Assembly: GCF_052119585.1 (NCBI RefSeq)
Contig: NZ_JBGQOJ010000024.1
Coordinates: 1-46,502 of the forward strand
DNA from: JBGQOJ01 sp052119585
Lineage (GTDB): Bacteria > Pseudomonadota > Alphaproteobacteria > Rhodobacterales > Rhodobacteraceae
Direction of reading: 5' to 3'
DNA: 46,502 bases
A model generated the notes under the pieces. That model made no database searches, had not been told where the DNA came from, and worked only from the letters and a program-made list of their open reading frames with translations. Positions 23,131-32,388 of this stretch are shown here, piece by piece. A program made the translations under genes and the position numbers. The first letter of the stretch is position 1. Every line of letters begins with the position of its first letter.

Positions 23131-24575
23131 CGGCTCTTTGGACATCGGATGACGCGGCGCGGGCCGCGGGGGGGCGCGCAACGGCGGCCTGGGTTGCAAA
23201 CGGCGTTTCGATCGACACGCGCGAAATTGCGCCGGGTGATCTGTTCGTGGCACTGAAGGACATTCGCGACGGGCATGATTTTGTCGCACAGGCGCTGGCT
23301 GCCGGGGCGTCTGCCGCGCTGGTCAGCCGCATACCCGACGGGGTTCCTGCCGATGCGCCGCTGTTGCTGGTCGACGATGTTCTGCCGGCGCTGGAGCGGA
23401 TGGGCATCCATTCCCGCGCCCGCACCCGCGCCAAAGTGATTGCCGTGACCGGATCGGTCGGCAAGACCTCGACCAAGGAAATGCTGCGCGCGGTTTTGGG
23501 GCGTCAGGGCAAGGTGCATGCCGCCGAGAAAAGCTTTAACAACCACTGGGGTGTGCCCCTTACCCTTGCGCGGATGCCGGCAGACGCCGATTTCGCCGTG
23601 CTCGAGATCGGCATGAACCACCCCGGAGAGATCGCGCCGCTGGTCCGCATGTGCCGCCCCCATGTGGCGATGATCACCACCGTCGCCGCCGCCCATCTGG
23701 AGGCGTTCGAGAACGTCGAGGGCATCGCCCGTGAAAAAGCCGCGATTTTCGAGGGACTGGAGCCGAAGGGCATCGCCATCATCAACGGCGATCTGGACAC
23801 CACGCCGCTGCTGGTTGCTGCGGCAAAAAAGGCAGGGGCCAGGATCGTTACCTTCGGGATGGGCGCCAGCAACCACCACCGCATTCTTGAACTGACGCAG
23901 GGCGAGTCGAGCACCGTCGCCCGCGCCCGCGCCTGGCGCACGCCGATGTTGCTGAAGGTCTCGACCCCCGGCAGGCATTTCGCGGTCAACGGGCTTGGCG
24001 TGATCGCCGCAGCCACCGCCCTTGGGGCGGATCGCGCCCGCGCGCTGTGCGCTTTGGGGCAATGGTCGCCGCCGGCAGGGCGCGGCACCCGCGAACGGCT
24101 GGCGATGGATATTGTCGATGACCACATGACCTTCGACCTGATCGACGACGCGTTCAACGCCAACCCCGCCTCGATGGCCGCCAGCCTCGAGGTTCTGGCC
24201 GCTGCCAGAACAACCGACGGGCTTGGCCGGTATGATAGCGGCCGGCGGATCGCCATTCTGGGGGATATGCTGGAACTTGGAACGAACGAGGTGGAATTGC
24301 ACGCCGATATCGCGGCCTTGCCCGCGATGAAGAATATCCAGTTGGTGCATTGTGCAGGCCCCCTGATGCGCGCCCTTTATGAGGCGCTGCCGGACACCAA
24401 GCGCGGCTTGTGGTTCGACAGCGCCCCCAAATTGGCGGCGCGCGCCCATTCCATCGTCGATGCGGGCGATGTGATCCTTGTCAAAGGCTCCAAGGGCAGC
24501 AAAGTCAGCCTTGTCGTTGACGCGATCCGCAAATTGGGCCATCCCGCGCAAAGTGATCAAAGAGGGACAGAGTAA
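23127..24575 (+). CDS. murF: UDP-N-acetylmuramoyl-tripeptide:D-Ala-D-Ala ligase MurF
   Basis: MurF joins D-Ala-D-Ala to the UDP-MurNAc-tripeptide, completing the cytoplasmic pentapeptide precursor. The 482-residue protein has GVSIDTREIAPGDLFVAL, the ATP loop VTGSVGKTSTKEML, SFNNHWGVPLTL, LEIGMNHPGEI, the central AHLEAFENVEGIAREKAAIF and the C-domain DDAFNANPASM and ILGDMLELG. The length is typical. Its start overlaps the murE stop, and mraY starts directly after its stop. Confidence 0.96.
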   Translation: MTALWTSDDAARAAGGRATAAWVANGVSIDTREIAPGDLFVALKDIRDGHDFVAQALAAGASAALVSRIPDGVPADAPLLLVDDVLPALERMGIHSRARTRAKVIAVTGSVGKTSTKEMLRAVLGRQGKVHAAEKSFNNHWGVPLTLARMPADADFAVLEIGMNHPGEIAPLVRMCRPHVAMITTVAAAHLEAFENVEGIAREKAAIFEGLEPKGIAIINGDLDTTPLLVAAAKKAGARIVTFGMGASNHHRILELTQGESSTVARARAWRTPMLLKVSTPGRHFAVNGLGVIAAATALGADRARALCALGQWSPPAGRGTRERLAMDIVDDHMTFDLIDDAFNANPASMAASLEVLAAARTTDGLGRYDSGRRIAILGDMLELGTNEVELHADIAALPAMKNIQLVHCAGPLMRALYEALPDTKRGLWFDSAPKLAARAHSIVDAGDVILVKGSKGSKVSLVVDAIRKLGHPAQSDQRGTE

Positions 24576-25658
24576 ATGCTTTACTGGTTGACGACCTTTT
24601 CGGATGGGGGCGATTTTTTCAACCTGTTCCGCTACATCACATTCCGCGCGGGCGGCGCATTCTTTACCGCGCTCGTCTTCGGCTTTGTCTTTGGCCTTCC
24701 ACTGATCAATTTGTTGCGCCGCCGCCAGACCCATGGTCAGCCAATCCGCGATGACGGCCCCGAGGGGCATTTTGCCAAGGCGGGCACGCCGACGATGGGC
24801 GGTGTGTTGATCCTTGCCGCCATTCTGGTCTCCACGCTGCTCTGGGCGCGTCTGGACAGCCCCTTTGTCTGGCTGATCCTGTTTGTGACCATGGGGTTTG
24901 GCGCGATCGGCTTTGCGGATGACTACGCCAAGGTGACGAAAAATAATACCAAAGGCGTGTCGGGCAAGATCCGCTTTGGCCTCGGGCTGTTGATTGCCGC
25001 CATCGCGGCCTATTGGGCCTCAGTCTATCATCCGGCGGATCTGACCCACCAACTGGCCTTTCCGGTCTTCAAGACGGCGCTCTTGAACCTCGGGTTTTTG
25101 TTTATTCCCTTCGCGATGGTCGTGATCGTGGGCGCCGCCAATGCGGTGAACCTGACGGACGGTCTGGACGGGCTTGCGATCATGCCGGTGATGATCGCTT
25201 CGGGGACGCTGGGCATCATCGCCTATTTCGTCGGCAACGTGAATTTTTCCGAATATCTGGACATCCACTATGTGCCCGGCACCGGCGAGATCCTTGTGTT
25301 CAGCGCCGGGCTGATCGGGGGGGGCTTGGGCTTTTTGTGGTATAACGCGCCGCCCGCCGCGGTGTTCATGGGCGATACGGGGTCTCTGGCGCTTGGCGGC
25401 GCATTGGGCGCAATCGCGGTCAGTACAAAGCACGAGATCGTGCTGGCGATTGTCGGTGGCCTGTTCGTGGTCGAGGCCCTGAGCGTGATCATTCAGGTCG
25501 GCTATTTCAAGCGCACCGGCAAGCGGGTGTTCCTGATGGCGCCAATCCACCACCACTATGAAAAGAAGGGCTGGAAAGAGCCGCAGATCGTGATCCGGTT
25601 CTGGATCATCTCGCTGATCCTTGCTCTGATCGGTCTTGCCACATTGAAGGTCCGCTAA
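24576..25658 (+). CDS. mraY: Phospho-N-acetylmuramoyl-pentapeptide transferase MraY
   Basis: MraY transfers phospho-MurNAc-pentapeptide to undecaprenyl phosphate, making lipid I in the inner membrane. The 360-residue protein has about ten membrane helices and the catalytic motifs: DGPEGHFAKAGTPTMGG near the N-terminus, FADDYAKV, NAVNLTDGLDGLAI, FMGDTGSLALGG and the HHHYEKKGW signature. Start and stop abut those of murF and murD, so translation is coupled. Confidence 0.97.
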   Translation: MLYWLTTFSDGGDFFNLFRYITFRAGGAFFTALVFGFVFGLPLINLLRRRQTHGQPIRDDGPEGHFAKAGTPTMGGVLILAAILVSTLLWARLDSPFVWLILFVTMGFGAIGFADDYAKVTKNNTKGVSGKIRFGLGLLIAAIAAYWASVYHPADLTHQLAFPVFKTALLNLGFLFIPFAMVVIVGAANAVNLTDGLDGLAIMPVMIASGTLGIIAYFVGNVNFSEYLDIHYVPGTGEILVFSAGLIGGGLGFLWYNAPPAAVFMGDTGSLALGGALGAIAVSTKHEIVLAIVGGLFVVEALSVIIQVGYFKRTGKRVFLMAPIHHHYEKKGWKEPQIVIRFWIISLILALIGLATLKVR

Positions 25659-27062
25659 ATGATCCCCGTTCTTGGTTTCGAAGACTGCAAGGTTGCTGTT
25701 CTGGGCCTTGGCCGCTCTGGCCTTGCCACCGCCCGCGCGTTACGTGACGGCGGGGCAGAGCCGCTGGTCTGGGATGACAGCATCGAGGCCCGCGACAAGG
25801 CCGAGGCCGAAGGCTTTGTGCCGCACGACCCGATGCGCGCCGGCGCGTGGGATGGCGTTGCCGCCCTGATTGTCTCTCCCGGTATTCCGCATCTTTATCC
25901 AGAACCGAACAAGGTGATCGCGGCCGCATGGGATGCAGGCGTGCCGGTGGACAATGACATCGGCCTGTTTTTCCGGTCCTTTGCGACATATGAATTCGAG
26001 GATTTCGAAACCGCACCCCGCGTGATCTGCGTGACCGGCTCCAACGGAAAATCCACCACCAGCGCCCTGATCCATCACATTCTGACCGTCGCCGGTCGCC
26101 CCACCCAGCTTGCGGGCAATATCGGGCGCGGTGTGTTGGATATGGACCCCGCCCGCGATGGCGAGGTGATCGTGCTGGAACTGTCGTCATATCAGACCGA
26201 CCTTGCCCGGGCATTGACGCCCGATGTGGCAGTGTTCACCAATCTATCCCCGGACCATTTGGACCGCCACGGTGGCATGGGCGGCTATTTCGCGGCCAAA
26301 CGCCGCCTGTTCGCCGAGGGCGGGCCCGACCGCGCCGTGATCGGCGTGGATGAAAACGAAGGGCGCTATCTGGCCAACCAACTGGCCGAAGTCCCCGAAG
26401 ATGACCGCGTGATCCGCGTTTCGGTCGAGCGGAAGCTGACCGATGCGGGCTGGACCGTCTTTGCCCGCAAGGGCTTCCTGTCCGAATATCGCAAGGGCCG
26501 ACAAACCGGCAGCATCGACCTGCGAGAGGTGCGCGGCCTGCCTGGAACCCACAACCACCAGAACGCCTGTTCCGCCTATGCCGCCTGTCGCGCTCTGGGG
26601 ATCGCACCGCGCACGATCGAGACCGCATTCCACAGCTTTGAAGGTCTGCCGCACCGTAGCCAGCGCGTCGCGGAAAAAGCCGGCGTCAGCTATGTGAACG
26701 ACAGCAAGGCAACAAACGTCGACAGTGCGGCAAAGGCGCTGCAAGCCTTCACCGGCATCCGCTGGATTGCGGGGGGGCTGGGCAAGGATGGCGGCATCGA
26801 GGCGCTGAAGCCGCATTTGGGATCGGTGGTGAAAGCCTATCTCATTGGCCATTCCGCACGTGATTTCGCGCTGCAACTGGGCGACACCCCCTATGAGATC
26901 TGCGAGACAATGGCCCGGGCCGTCGATCTTGCCGCCTCTGACGCGCAGGCGGGCGAGACGGTGTTGCTGGCCCCGGCCGCAGCAAGTTTCGACCAATATC
27001 CGAACTTCGAAAAACGCGGCGAGGACTTTATGCAGCAGGTTCAGGCGCGTCTTGCCGACTGA
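25659..27062 (+). CDS. murD: UDP-N-acetylmuramoylalanine--D-glutamate ligase MurD
   Basis: MurD adds D-glutamate to UDP-MurNAc-L-Ala. The 467-residue protein starts with a Rossmann-type UDP-binding domain (VAVLGLGRSGLATARALRDG), has the ATP loop VTGSNGKSTTSALI, ELSSYQTDL, NLSPDHLDRHGGM and the C-domain FEGLPHRSQRVAEKAG, VNDSKATN and APAAASFDQYPNFEKRGEDF. It starts at the base after the mraY stop. It is the last dcw gene seen here: the next genes of the usual order (ftsW, murG, murC) do not follow. Confidence 0.96.
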   Translation: MIPVLGFEDCKVAVLGLGRSGLATARALRDGGAEPLVWDDSIEARDKAEAEGFVPHDPMRAGAWDGVAALIVSPGIPHLYPEPNKVIAAAWDAGVPVDNDIGLFFRSFATYEFEDFETAPRVICVTGSNGKSTTSALIHHILTVAGRPTQLAGNIGRGVLDMDPARDGEVIVLELSSYQTDLARALTPDVAVFTNLSPDHLDRHGGMGGYFAAKRRLFAEGGPDRAVIGVDENEGRYLANQLAEVPEDDRVIRVSVERKLTDAGWTVFARKGFLSEYRKGRQTGSIDLREVRGLPGTHNHQNACSAYAACRALGIAPRTIETAFHSFEGLPHRSQRVAEKAGVSYVNDSKATNVDSAAKALQAFTGIRWIAGGLGKDGGIEALKPHLGSVVKAYLIGHSARDFALQLGDTPYEICETMARAVDLAASDAQAGETVLLAPAAASFDQYPNFEKRGEDFMQQVQARLAD

Positions 27063-27357
27063 CCTGCCAGTTCTTCTTGGTAAAAATATCCTCGCCGAAG
27101 GCGTCATCATCGTTACTGGTGCTGCGGGGCACCTGGCTGTGGTGTGACCCTCACTCGGATTGATTTAGTGTCCTTCCTCGGAACCGTCGGCCGCCAAGTC
27201 GGTCCTGCAGCGAGGATTTCTCTCGCCGAGCAGCGGTGGCTTTGGTCGCAATCGCATCGCAAAAGGGTATCAACCAAGACCGTGGCAGTTATCGACAGTT
27301 GTGGCCCCGGTTCTGCATAAACAAGTCATCGGATTACTTGTGGAAATGGTAGAACCA
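27063..27357. other. Junction between the dcw genes and the aromatic block
   Basis: No gene is supported in these 295 bp. No convincing terminator for the dcw operon is visible; only a weak GCGAG/CTCGC pair near 27213-27230. A GGGTAT-N6-AGACCG sequence (27265-27282) resembles the dyads before catA and may be a catB operator. This is the point where the usual ftsW-murG continuation has been replaced. Confidence 0.5.
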
Positions 27358-28509
27358 ATGGCCAAGATCGAGCGGATTGAAACGAGCATTATCGACATTC
27401 CGACCATTCGGGGTCATGTCCTGTCGATGACGACGATGATGATGCAGTCGATCGTTCTGGTGCGGGTAAAGTTTGCCGACGGCTCCGAGGGTTTGGGCGA
27501 AGGGACATCCATCGGCGGATTGAGCTATGGAGCTGAAAGCCCGGAAAGCATCAAACTTGCCATCGACGCCTATATTGCTCCTGCCATCGAAGGGTTGGAG
27601 GGCAACAATATCAATGCGGTTATCGACCTCGTTCAAAAGATGGTGCGGGGCAACCCGATTGCCCGTTGCGCCGTTGAAACAGCCCTTTGGGACGGTCTGG
27701 CGCGGCGGTTGAACGTTTCGGTTGCGCAGTTGTTCGGCGGGTCGGTTCGCACCGAGATGCCTGTCGCCTGGACGCTGGCCAGCGGCAATTCGCAGACCGA
27801 TATCACCGAGGCGCTGGAGATGATCGCGGCGCGGCGTCACAACATCTTCAAGCTCAAGATCGGTAAGCGTGCGGTCAAGGACGACATTGCACATGTCGCC
27901 GCGATCAAGCAGGCTGTGGGCGACAAGGGCAGCATTCGCGTCGATGTCAATCAGGCGTGGAACGTGGCTGATGCCCGCTGGGGTCTGGCGGGTTTGCAGG
28001 AGATCGGCGTCGATCTGGTCGAGCAGCCGATCCGTGCCCGTTATACCCAGGCGCTCAAATCTCTGACAGACAGCTACGAAATCGCCGTGATGGCGGACGA
28101 GGCGCTGCAGGGGCCGGAGGATGCGATGCATGTTGCAGCCGATCGTTCCGCCGATGTGTTTGCCGTGAAAATCGCACAATCGGGCGGACTGAAGCGGGCG
28201 AGCGAGGTGATCGCCATCGCACAGGCGGCCAATATCGGACTGTACGCGGGCACTATGTTGGAGGCCGGCGTCGGCACTGCAGCCGCGCTGCAACTGTTCT
28301 CGACGATCCCGACGCTCGAATGGGGGACAGAGCTGTTCGGGCCGTTGTTGTTCAAGGAGGAGATCCTGGCAACTCCGATCGCATATCACGATTTCAATGT
28401 TCACCTGCCAGACGGGCCGGGACTGGGCGTGACAGTCGACCCGGAGAAGGTCGAATTCTATCGGCGCGACCGCAGCAAAAGCCTGCATGTTGTCGGCGCA
28501 AAAATCTAG
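27358..28509 (+). CDS. catB: Muconate cycloisomerase
   Basis: CatB converts cis,cis-muconate to (+)-muconolactone in the catechol branch of the beta-ketoadipate pathway. The protein of about 383 residues belongs to the enolase superfamily, MLE subgroup: IETSIIDIPTIRGHVLSMTT, GEGTSIGGLSYGAESPE, the catalytic lysine pair in FKLKIGKR, and metal ligands in VDVNQAWN, EQPIR and ADEAL. These features match classical CatB closely, although chloromuconate cycloisomerase cannot be excluded. The ATG at 27358 (MAKIERIETS) is preferred to those at 27346 and 27301. benA follows 51 bp later. Placement at the head of a ben operon rather than beside catA is less usual. Confidence 0.9.
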   Translation: MAKIERIETSIIDIPTIRGHVLSMTTMMMQSIVLVRVKFADGSEGLGEGTSIGGLSYGAESPESIKLAIDAYIAPAIEGLEGNNINAVIDLVQKMVRGNPIARCAVETALWDGLARRLNVSVAQLFGGSVRTEMPVAWTLASGNSQTDITEALEMIAARRHNIFKLKIGKRAVKDDIAHVAAIKQAVGDKGSIRVDVNQAWNVADARWGLAGLQEIGVDLVEQPIRARYTQALKSLTDSYEIAVMADEALQGPEDAMHVAADRSADVFAVKIAQSGGLKRASEVIAIAQAANIGLYAGTMLEAGVGTAAALQLFSTIPTLEWGTELFGPLLFKEEILATPIAYHDFNVHLPDGPGLGVTVDPEKVEFYRRDRSKSLHVVGAKI

Positions 28510-28559
28510 GAATTTCGGTTCGCGCGCCTGTCGCCGGACCATTGGAGGAGGAAAGACAA

Positions 28560-29945
28560 ATGTTTACACTCACCGCTCTTGATGAACTGGATCGCCGCCT
28601 TGACGGCATGGTGCAGGACGACCCGGAAAACGGTATTTTCCGGGCGCGCCGCGATATGTTCACGGATGAAGAACTGTTCGAGCTTGAGATGAAGCACATC
28701 TTCGAGGGCAACTGGATTTACCTTGCCCACGAAAGCCAGATCCCGAACAACAACGACTATTTCACCACCCATATGGGCCGCACGCCGATCGTCATCACTC
28801 GTGACAAGACAGGCGAGCTGCATGCTCTGGTCAATTCTTGTTCGCATCGAGGCGCGATGCTGTGCCGGTTCAAGCGGCAGAACAAGGCAACGTTCACCTG
28901 CCCGTTTCACGGCTGGACCTTCGCGAATACCGGCAAGCTGCTGAAAGTCAAAGACCCCAAGGGTGCAGGCTACCCCGAGCAGTTTGACTGCGACGGCAGC
29001 CATGACCTGACCAAGGTCGCCAGGTTTGAAAGCTACCGTGGCTTCCTGTTCGGATCGCTGAACAAAGACGTGTCATCGCTGTCCGACTATCTGGGTGAAG
29101 CCAAGACCATGATCGACATGGTTGCCGACCAGTCCGACGAGGGGCTCGAGGTTCTGCGCGGCTCGTCCACGTATACCTACGATGGCAACTGGAAACTTCA
29201 GGCTGAAAACGGGGCCGACGGTTATCACGTCAGCGCTGTCCACTGGAATTATGTCGCCACGACATCGCATCGCGGCGAAGAGAAAGAAGACAAGATCAAG
29301 GCTGTCGATGCCTCGAAGTGGAACAAGCAAAAGGGTGGCTTTTACAGCTTCGAGAATGGTCACCTCTTGCTTTGGACCGTCTGGGCCGATCCGACTAACC
29401 GCCCGTTGGCACCGCGCCGCGAGGAGCTGGTCGAGAAATACGGTCAGGCCAAGGCCGACTGGATGATCGGGTATCTCCGCAATCTGTGCCTTTATCCCAA
29501 CCTGTTTCTGATGGACCAGTTTTCCAGCCAGTTGCGCGTGTTCCGTCCTATCAGCGTCGATAAAACCGAAGTCACGATCTACTGCATCGCACCGAAGGGC
29601 GAAGATCAGACTGCTCGGACCTTGCGGATCCGCCAGTACGAGGATTTCTTCAACGCCTCTGGCATGGCAACACCCGACGATACGGAAGAGTTCCGTGCAA
29701 CCCAGCGCGGCTATGCCGGTGCACGGTTTGCCAAATGGAATGATCTGACCCGTGGTGCCACGCAATGGATCACTGGCCCTGACGAAGACGCCAAAGCCAT
29801 CGGGTTGAATCCGATCCTGTCGGGCGCACGAACCGAGGACGAGGGGCTTTTCGTGGTTCAGCACAAACAGTGGGTTGATCGTATGACTGCGGCCGTTGCC
29901 AAAGAACGGACCGAAGTCGAAATCAACCCAATCGCTGCGGAGTAA
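28560..29945 (+). CDS. benA: Benzoate 1,2-dioxygenase, large (alpha) subunit
   Basis: BenA is the catalytic subunit of the Rieske dioxygenase that turns benzoate and O2 into a cis-dihydrodiol carboxylate. The 461-residue protein has the Rieske cluster ligands C94/H96 (CSHRGAMLC) and C114/H117 (CPFHGW), and the mononuclear iron ligands His 223 and His 228 in GADGYHVSAVHWNY. The sequence after the Rieske domain and the presence of benBCD next to it favour benzoate over toluate or anthranilate, but substrate range cannot be read with certainty. A strong ribosome site (GGAGGAGG) precedes ATG 28560. benB starts 5 bp after its stop. Confidence 0.93.
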   Translation: MFTLTALDELDRRLDGMVQDDPENGIFRARRDMFTDEELFELEMKHIFEGNWIYLAHESQIPNNNDYFTTHMGRTPIVITRDKTGELHALVNSCSHRGAMLCRFKRQNKATFTCPFHGWTFANTGKLLKVKDPKGAGYPEQFDCDGSHDLTKVARFESYRGFLFGSLNKDVSSLSDYLGEAKTMIDMVADQSDEGLEVLRGSSTYTYDGNWKLQAENGADGYHVSAVHWNYVATTSHRGEEKEDKIKAVDASKWNKQKGGFYSFENGHLLLWTVWADPTNRPLAPRREELVEKYGQAKADWMIGYLRNLCLYPNLFLMDQFSSQLRVFRPISVDKTEVTIYCIAPKGEDQTARTLRIRQYEDFFNASGMATPDDTEEFRATQRGYAGARFAKWNDLTRGATQWITGPDEDAKAIGLNPILSGARTEDEGLFVVQHKQWVDRMTAAVAKERTEVEINPIAAE

Positions 29946-29950
29946 CGGAT

Positions 29951-30475
29951 ATGACCACAACAACGCTGGAACGCACCACAGGAAATGTCCTGAGCTATCA
30001 TGATATCCAGACATTCCTGTTCCGAGAGGCACGTTGTCTTGATGACCGGGACTGGGACAACTGGCTCGCGTTTTACCACGATGATTGCGTCTTCTGGATG
30101 CCCGCCTGGGATGATTTCGATACCCTGACCGAGGATCCGCTGAACGAGATGTCGCTGATCTACTATCCGACCAAGGCGGGGATCGAAGATCGGGTTTTTC
30201 GGATCAAGACCGACCGATCATCGGCCACCTCGTTGCCAGAGCCGCGCACGTCGCACAACATATCCAACATCGAAGTGCTGTCGCAGAATGAAGGTGAAAT
30301 CACGCTGCGGTTCAACTGGTTCACGTTGAACTATCGTTACAACAAGACGGACCAGCACTGGGGCACTTCGTTCTACACGATCGACACGACAGGCGACAAG
30401 CCATTGATCACCTTCAAGAAGGTGGTCCTGAAAAACGATACGATCCACCACGTTATCGACGTCTATCACATCTGA
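29951..30475 (+). CDS. benB: Benzoate 1,2-dioxygenase, small (beta) subunit
   Basis: BenB is the structural beta subunit that assembles with BenA as an alpha3-beta3 hexamer. The 174-residue product shows the family core: SYHDIQTFLFREARCLDDRD, FYHDDCVFWMPAW, EMSLIYYPTKAGIEDRVFRI and SHNISNIEVL, in a cystatin/NTF2-like fold. No cofactor site is expected. It follows benA by 5 bp and precedes benC by 81 bp, so the three are in one operon. Confidence 0.93.
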   Translation: MTTTTLERTTGNVLSYHDIQTFLFREARCLDDRDWDNWLAFYHDDCVFWMPAWDDFDTLTEDPLNEMSLIYYPTKAGIEDRVFRIKTDRSSATSLPEPRTSHNISNIEVLSQNEGEITLRFNWFTLNYRYNKTDQHWGTSFYTIDTTGDKPLITFKKVVLKNDTIHHVIDVYHI

Positions 30476-30556
30476 TCCGGGTTGACGGATCCCAGTCACA
30501 GACCGACGCGCCACCCTGGAGGAAGGGGGGGCGCGGACAGGGGAGGAGTATCTGAC

Positions 30557-31576
30557 ATGACTTACAAGATCGCGCTAAACTTCGAGGACGGTGTTACGCG
30601 GATCATCGACTGCGATGACGACGAAAAGGTCACCGATGCGGCCTTCCGCCAAAAGATCAACATCCCGATGGATTGCCGTGATGGCGTCTGCGGCACCTGC
30701 AAGTGCTTTGCCGAAAAAGGCGAGTACGAACTGGAATTTTACCTCGACGAGGCGATGACCGAGGACGAGGCCGCAGAGGGCTATGTCCTGACGTGCCAGA
30801 TGATGCCACAAAGTGATTGTGTGATCCGCGTGCCGACCTCGTCGCTGGCCTGCAAAACCGGTGCCGAGACTGTCAGCGCCGAAGTGGTCGCGGTGGACAG
30901 GTTGTCGGACACCTCTTTTGGGTTGCGCGTGAAACCAGCAAAGCAGATCGCGTTTTTGCCGGGCCAGTATGTTAATATTTCCATCCCCGGATCGGGGCAG
31001 CACCGCTCCTATTCCTTCTCGTCCGGACCTGCGGGCGAGGATGGCTCGTTTCTAATCCGCAATATCCCCGGCGGGTTGATGAGCACCTGGCTTGCCGAAA
31101 CGGCCAAACCCGGCGATGCGGTGGATCTGACGGGACCGATGGGTGCCTTCTATCTTCGCCCGATGGCGCGTCCGCAGCTTTGGTTGGCTGGTGGCACTGG
31201 CCTTGCTCCGTTTCTGTCGATGCTGGAACTTGTTGCAACAGAGGGCACGGACCAGCCGATCACGCTTTACTATGCGGTCACACGTGCCGCCGATCTGGTC
31301 GAGCTGGACCGCGTGTCGGCCCTTGCGGGAAAGATCGGCAATGTCACCGTCATTACCATTCTGGCGGCCGCTGAAGAAGAGCACGCCCGCAAGGGGTTCG
31401 TGACAGATCACTTGAGCACAGCGGACCTGAACGGCGGCGACGTTGACGTTTATCTGTGCGGCCCGCCCCCGATGGTCGAGGCCGTGCGCCAGCATCTGGA
31501 TGCCGCTGGCGTCAAACCTGCCAGCTTTCACTTCGAGAAATTCAATCCGACAGAGACCAAGGCAGACGCGGCATGA
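30557..31576 (+). CDS. benC: Benzoate 1,2-dioxygenase electron transfer component (reductase)
   Basis: BenC moves electrons from NADH through FAD and a [2Fe-2S] cluster to BenA. The 339-residue protein has an N-terminal plant-type ferredoxin domain (CRDGVCGTCKCF with the fourth Cys in YVLTCQMM), an FAD domain (RSYSFSSGP) and an NAD domain (GGTGLAPFLSMLE, YLCGPPPMVEAVR). Domain order and length match BenC/XylZ. ATG 30557 is preceded by GGGGAGGAG; the longer open frame from 30482 is not needed. Its stop overlaps the benD start (ATGA). Confidence 0.95.
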   Translation: MTYKIALNFEDGVTRIIDCDDDEKVTDAAFRQKINIPMDCRDGVCGTCKCFAEKGEYELEFYLDEAMTEDEAAEGYVLTCQMMPQSDCVIRVPTSSLACKTGAETVSAEVVAVDRLSDTSFGLRVKPAKQIAFLPGQYVNISIPGSGQHRSYSFSSGPAGEDGSFLIRNIPGGLMSTWLAETAKPGDAVDLTGPMGAFYLRPMARPQLWLAGGTGLAPFLSMLELVATEGTDQPITLYYAVTRAADLVELDRVSALAGKIGNVTVITILAAAEEEHARKGFVTDHLSTADLNGGDVDVYLCGPPPMVEAVRQHLDAAGVKPASFHFEKFNPTETKADAA

Positions 31577-32349
31577 CACGGTTTGCAAGCAAGACATTTG
31601 TCGTGACAGGGGCTGCACAAGGTATCGGCCAGCGTGTCGCGGAACGCGCTGCGGCGGAAGGTGCCGAGGTGCTGATCGTGGACCGATCCGACATGCGCAT
31701 TGCCGTCGCGCAGGGTATTCGAGACGCAGGCGGTCGGGCGGAAGAGCTCAACGTCGATCTTGAAACGTGGACGGGCTGCAAGGCTGCCATAGACCATGCG
31801 ATTGCGAAATTCGGCAAGATTGATGTTCTGGTCAACAACGTCGGTGGCACGATCTGGGCAAAACCCTTTGAGCATTACGCCCCGCACGAGATTGACGCAG
31901 AGGTGCAGCGCTCGTTGTTCCCGACGCTTTATTGCTGCCGCGCAGCACTTGAACCGATGCTGGCGGCGGGGCGGGGGGTGATCGTCAATGTCTCTTCCAT
32001 TGCGACGCGCGGTTTGAACCGTGTGCCATACGCGGCGGCCAAAGGCGGCGTGAACGCGATCACCGCCAGCCTTGCGTGGGAGGTCGCAGAGCGCGGCATC
32101 CGTGTGGTGGCCACCGCCCCCGGAGGAACCGAAGCCCCGCCGCGCGCCGTGCCCCGCAATCCCAACGCAGACAAAGAACAGCGCGTTGACTGGTATCAGA
32201 CGATCGTCGATCAGACGGTCCAATCGAGCCTGATGAAGCGCTATGGAACACTCGACGAACAGGCAGGCGCGATCCTGTTTCTGGCGTCGGATGACGCCGC
32301 CTATATCACCGGCACGGTGTTGCCGGTTGGGGGCGGCGATCTCGGATAG
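31573..32349 (+). CDS. benD: 1,6-dihydroxycyclohexa-2,4-diene-1-carboxylate dehydrogenase
   Basis: BenD oxidises and decarboxylates the cis-dihydrodiol from BenABC, giving catechol and NADH. The 258-residue short-chain dehydrogenase shows the NAD-binding TGAAQGIGQRVAE, the NNVGG motif, the active-site Ser in VNVSSIATRG and the YAAAK catalytic pair. SDR sequence alone would be generic; the assignment rests on coupling with benABC by a 4-bp overlap and on motifs such as LNRVPYAAAKGGVNAIT. A binding-protein gene follows 39 bp later. Confidence 0.92.
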   Translation: MTRFASKTFVVTGAAQGIGQRVAERAAAEGAEVLIVDRSDMRIAVAQGIRDAGGRAEELNVDLETWTGCKAAIDHAIAKFGKIDVLVNNVGGTIWAKPFEHYAPHEIDAEVQRSLFPTLYCCRAALEPMLAAGRGVIVNVSSIATRGLNRVPYAAAKGGVNAITASLAWEVAERGIRVVATAPGGTEAPPRAVPRNPNADKEQRVDWYQTIVDQTVQSSLMKRYGTLDEQAGAILFLASDDAAYITGTVLPVGGGDLG

Positions 32350-32388
32350 GCCGGAGAGGACGGCTGTTTTTTAAACCTGGAGGAATCA

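Noticed and set aside
22192..24770. Long minus-strand frames opposite murE and murF
   Set aside because: Shadows of the well-supported Mur ligases; no ribosome site or recognisable domain.
27334..28542. 402-codon minus-strand frame opposite catB
   Set aside because: Mirror of the catB codons; catB has the catalytic residues and operon context.
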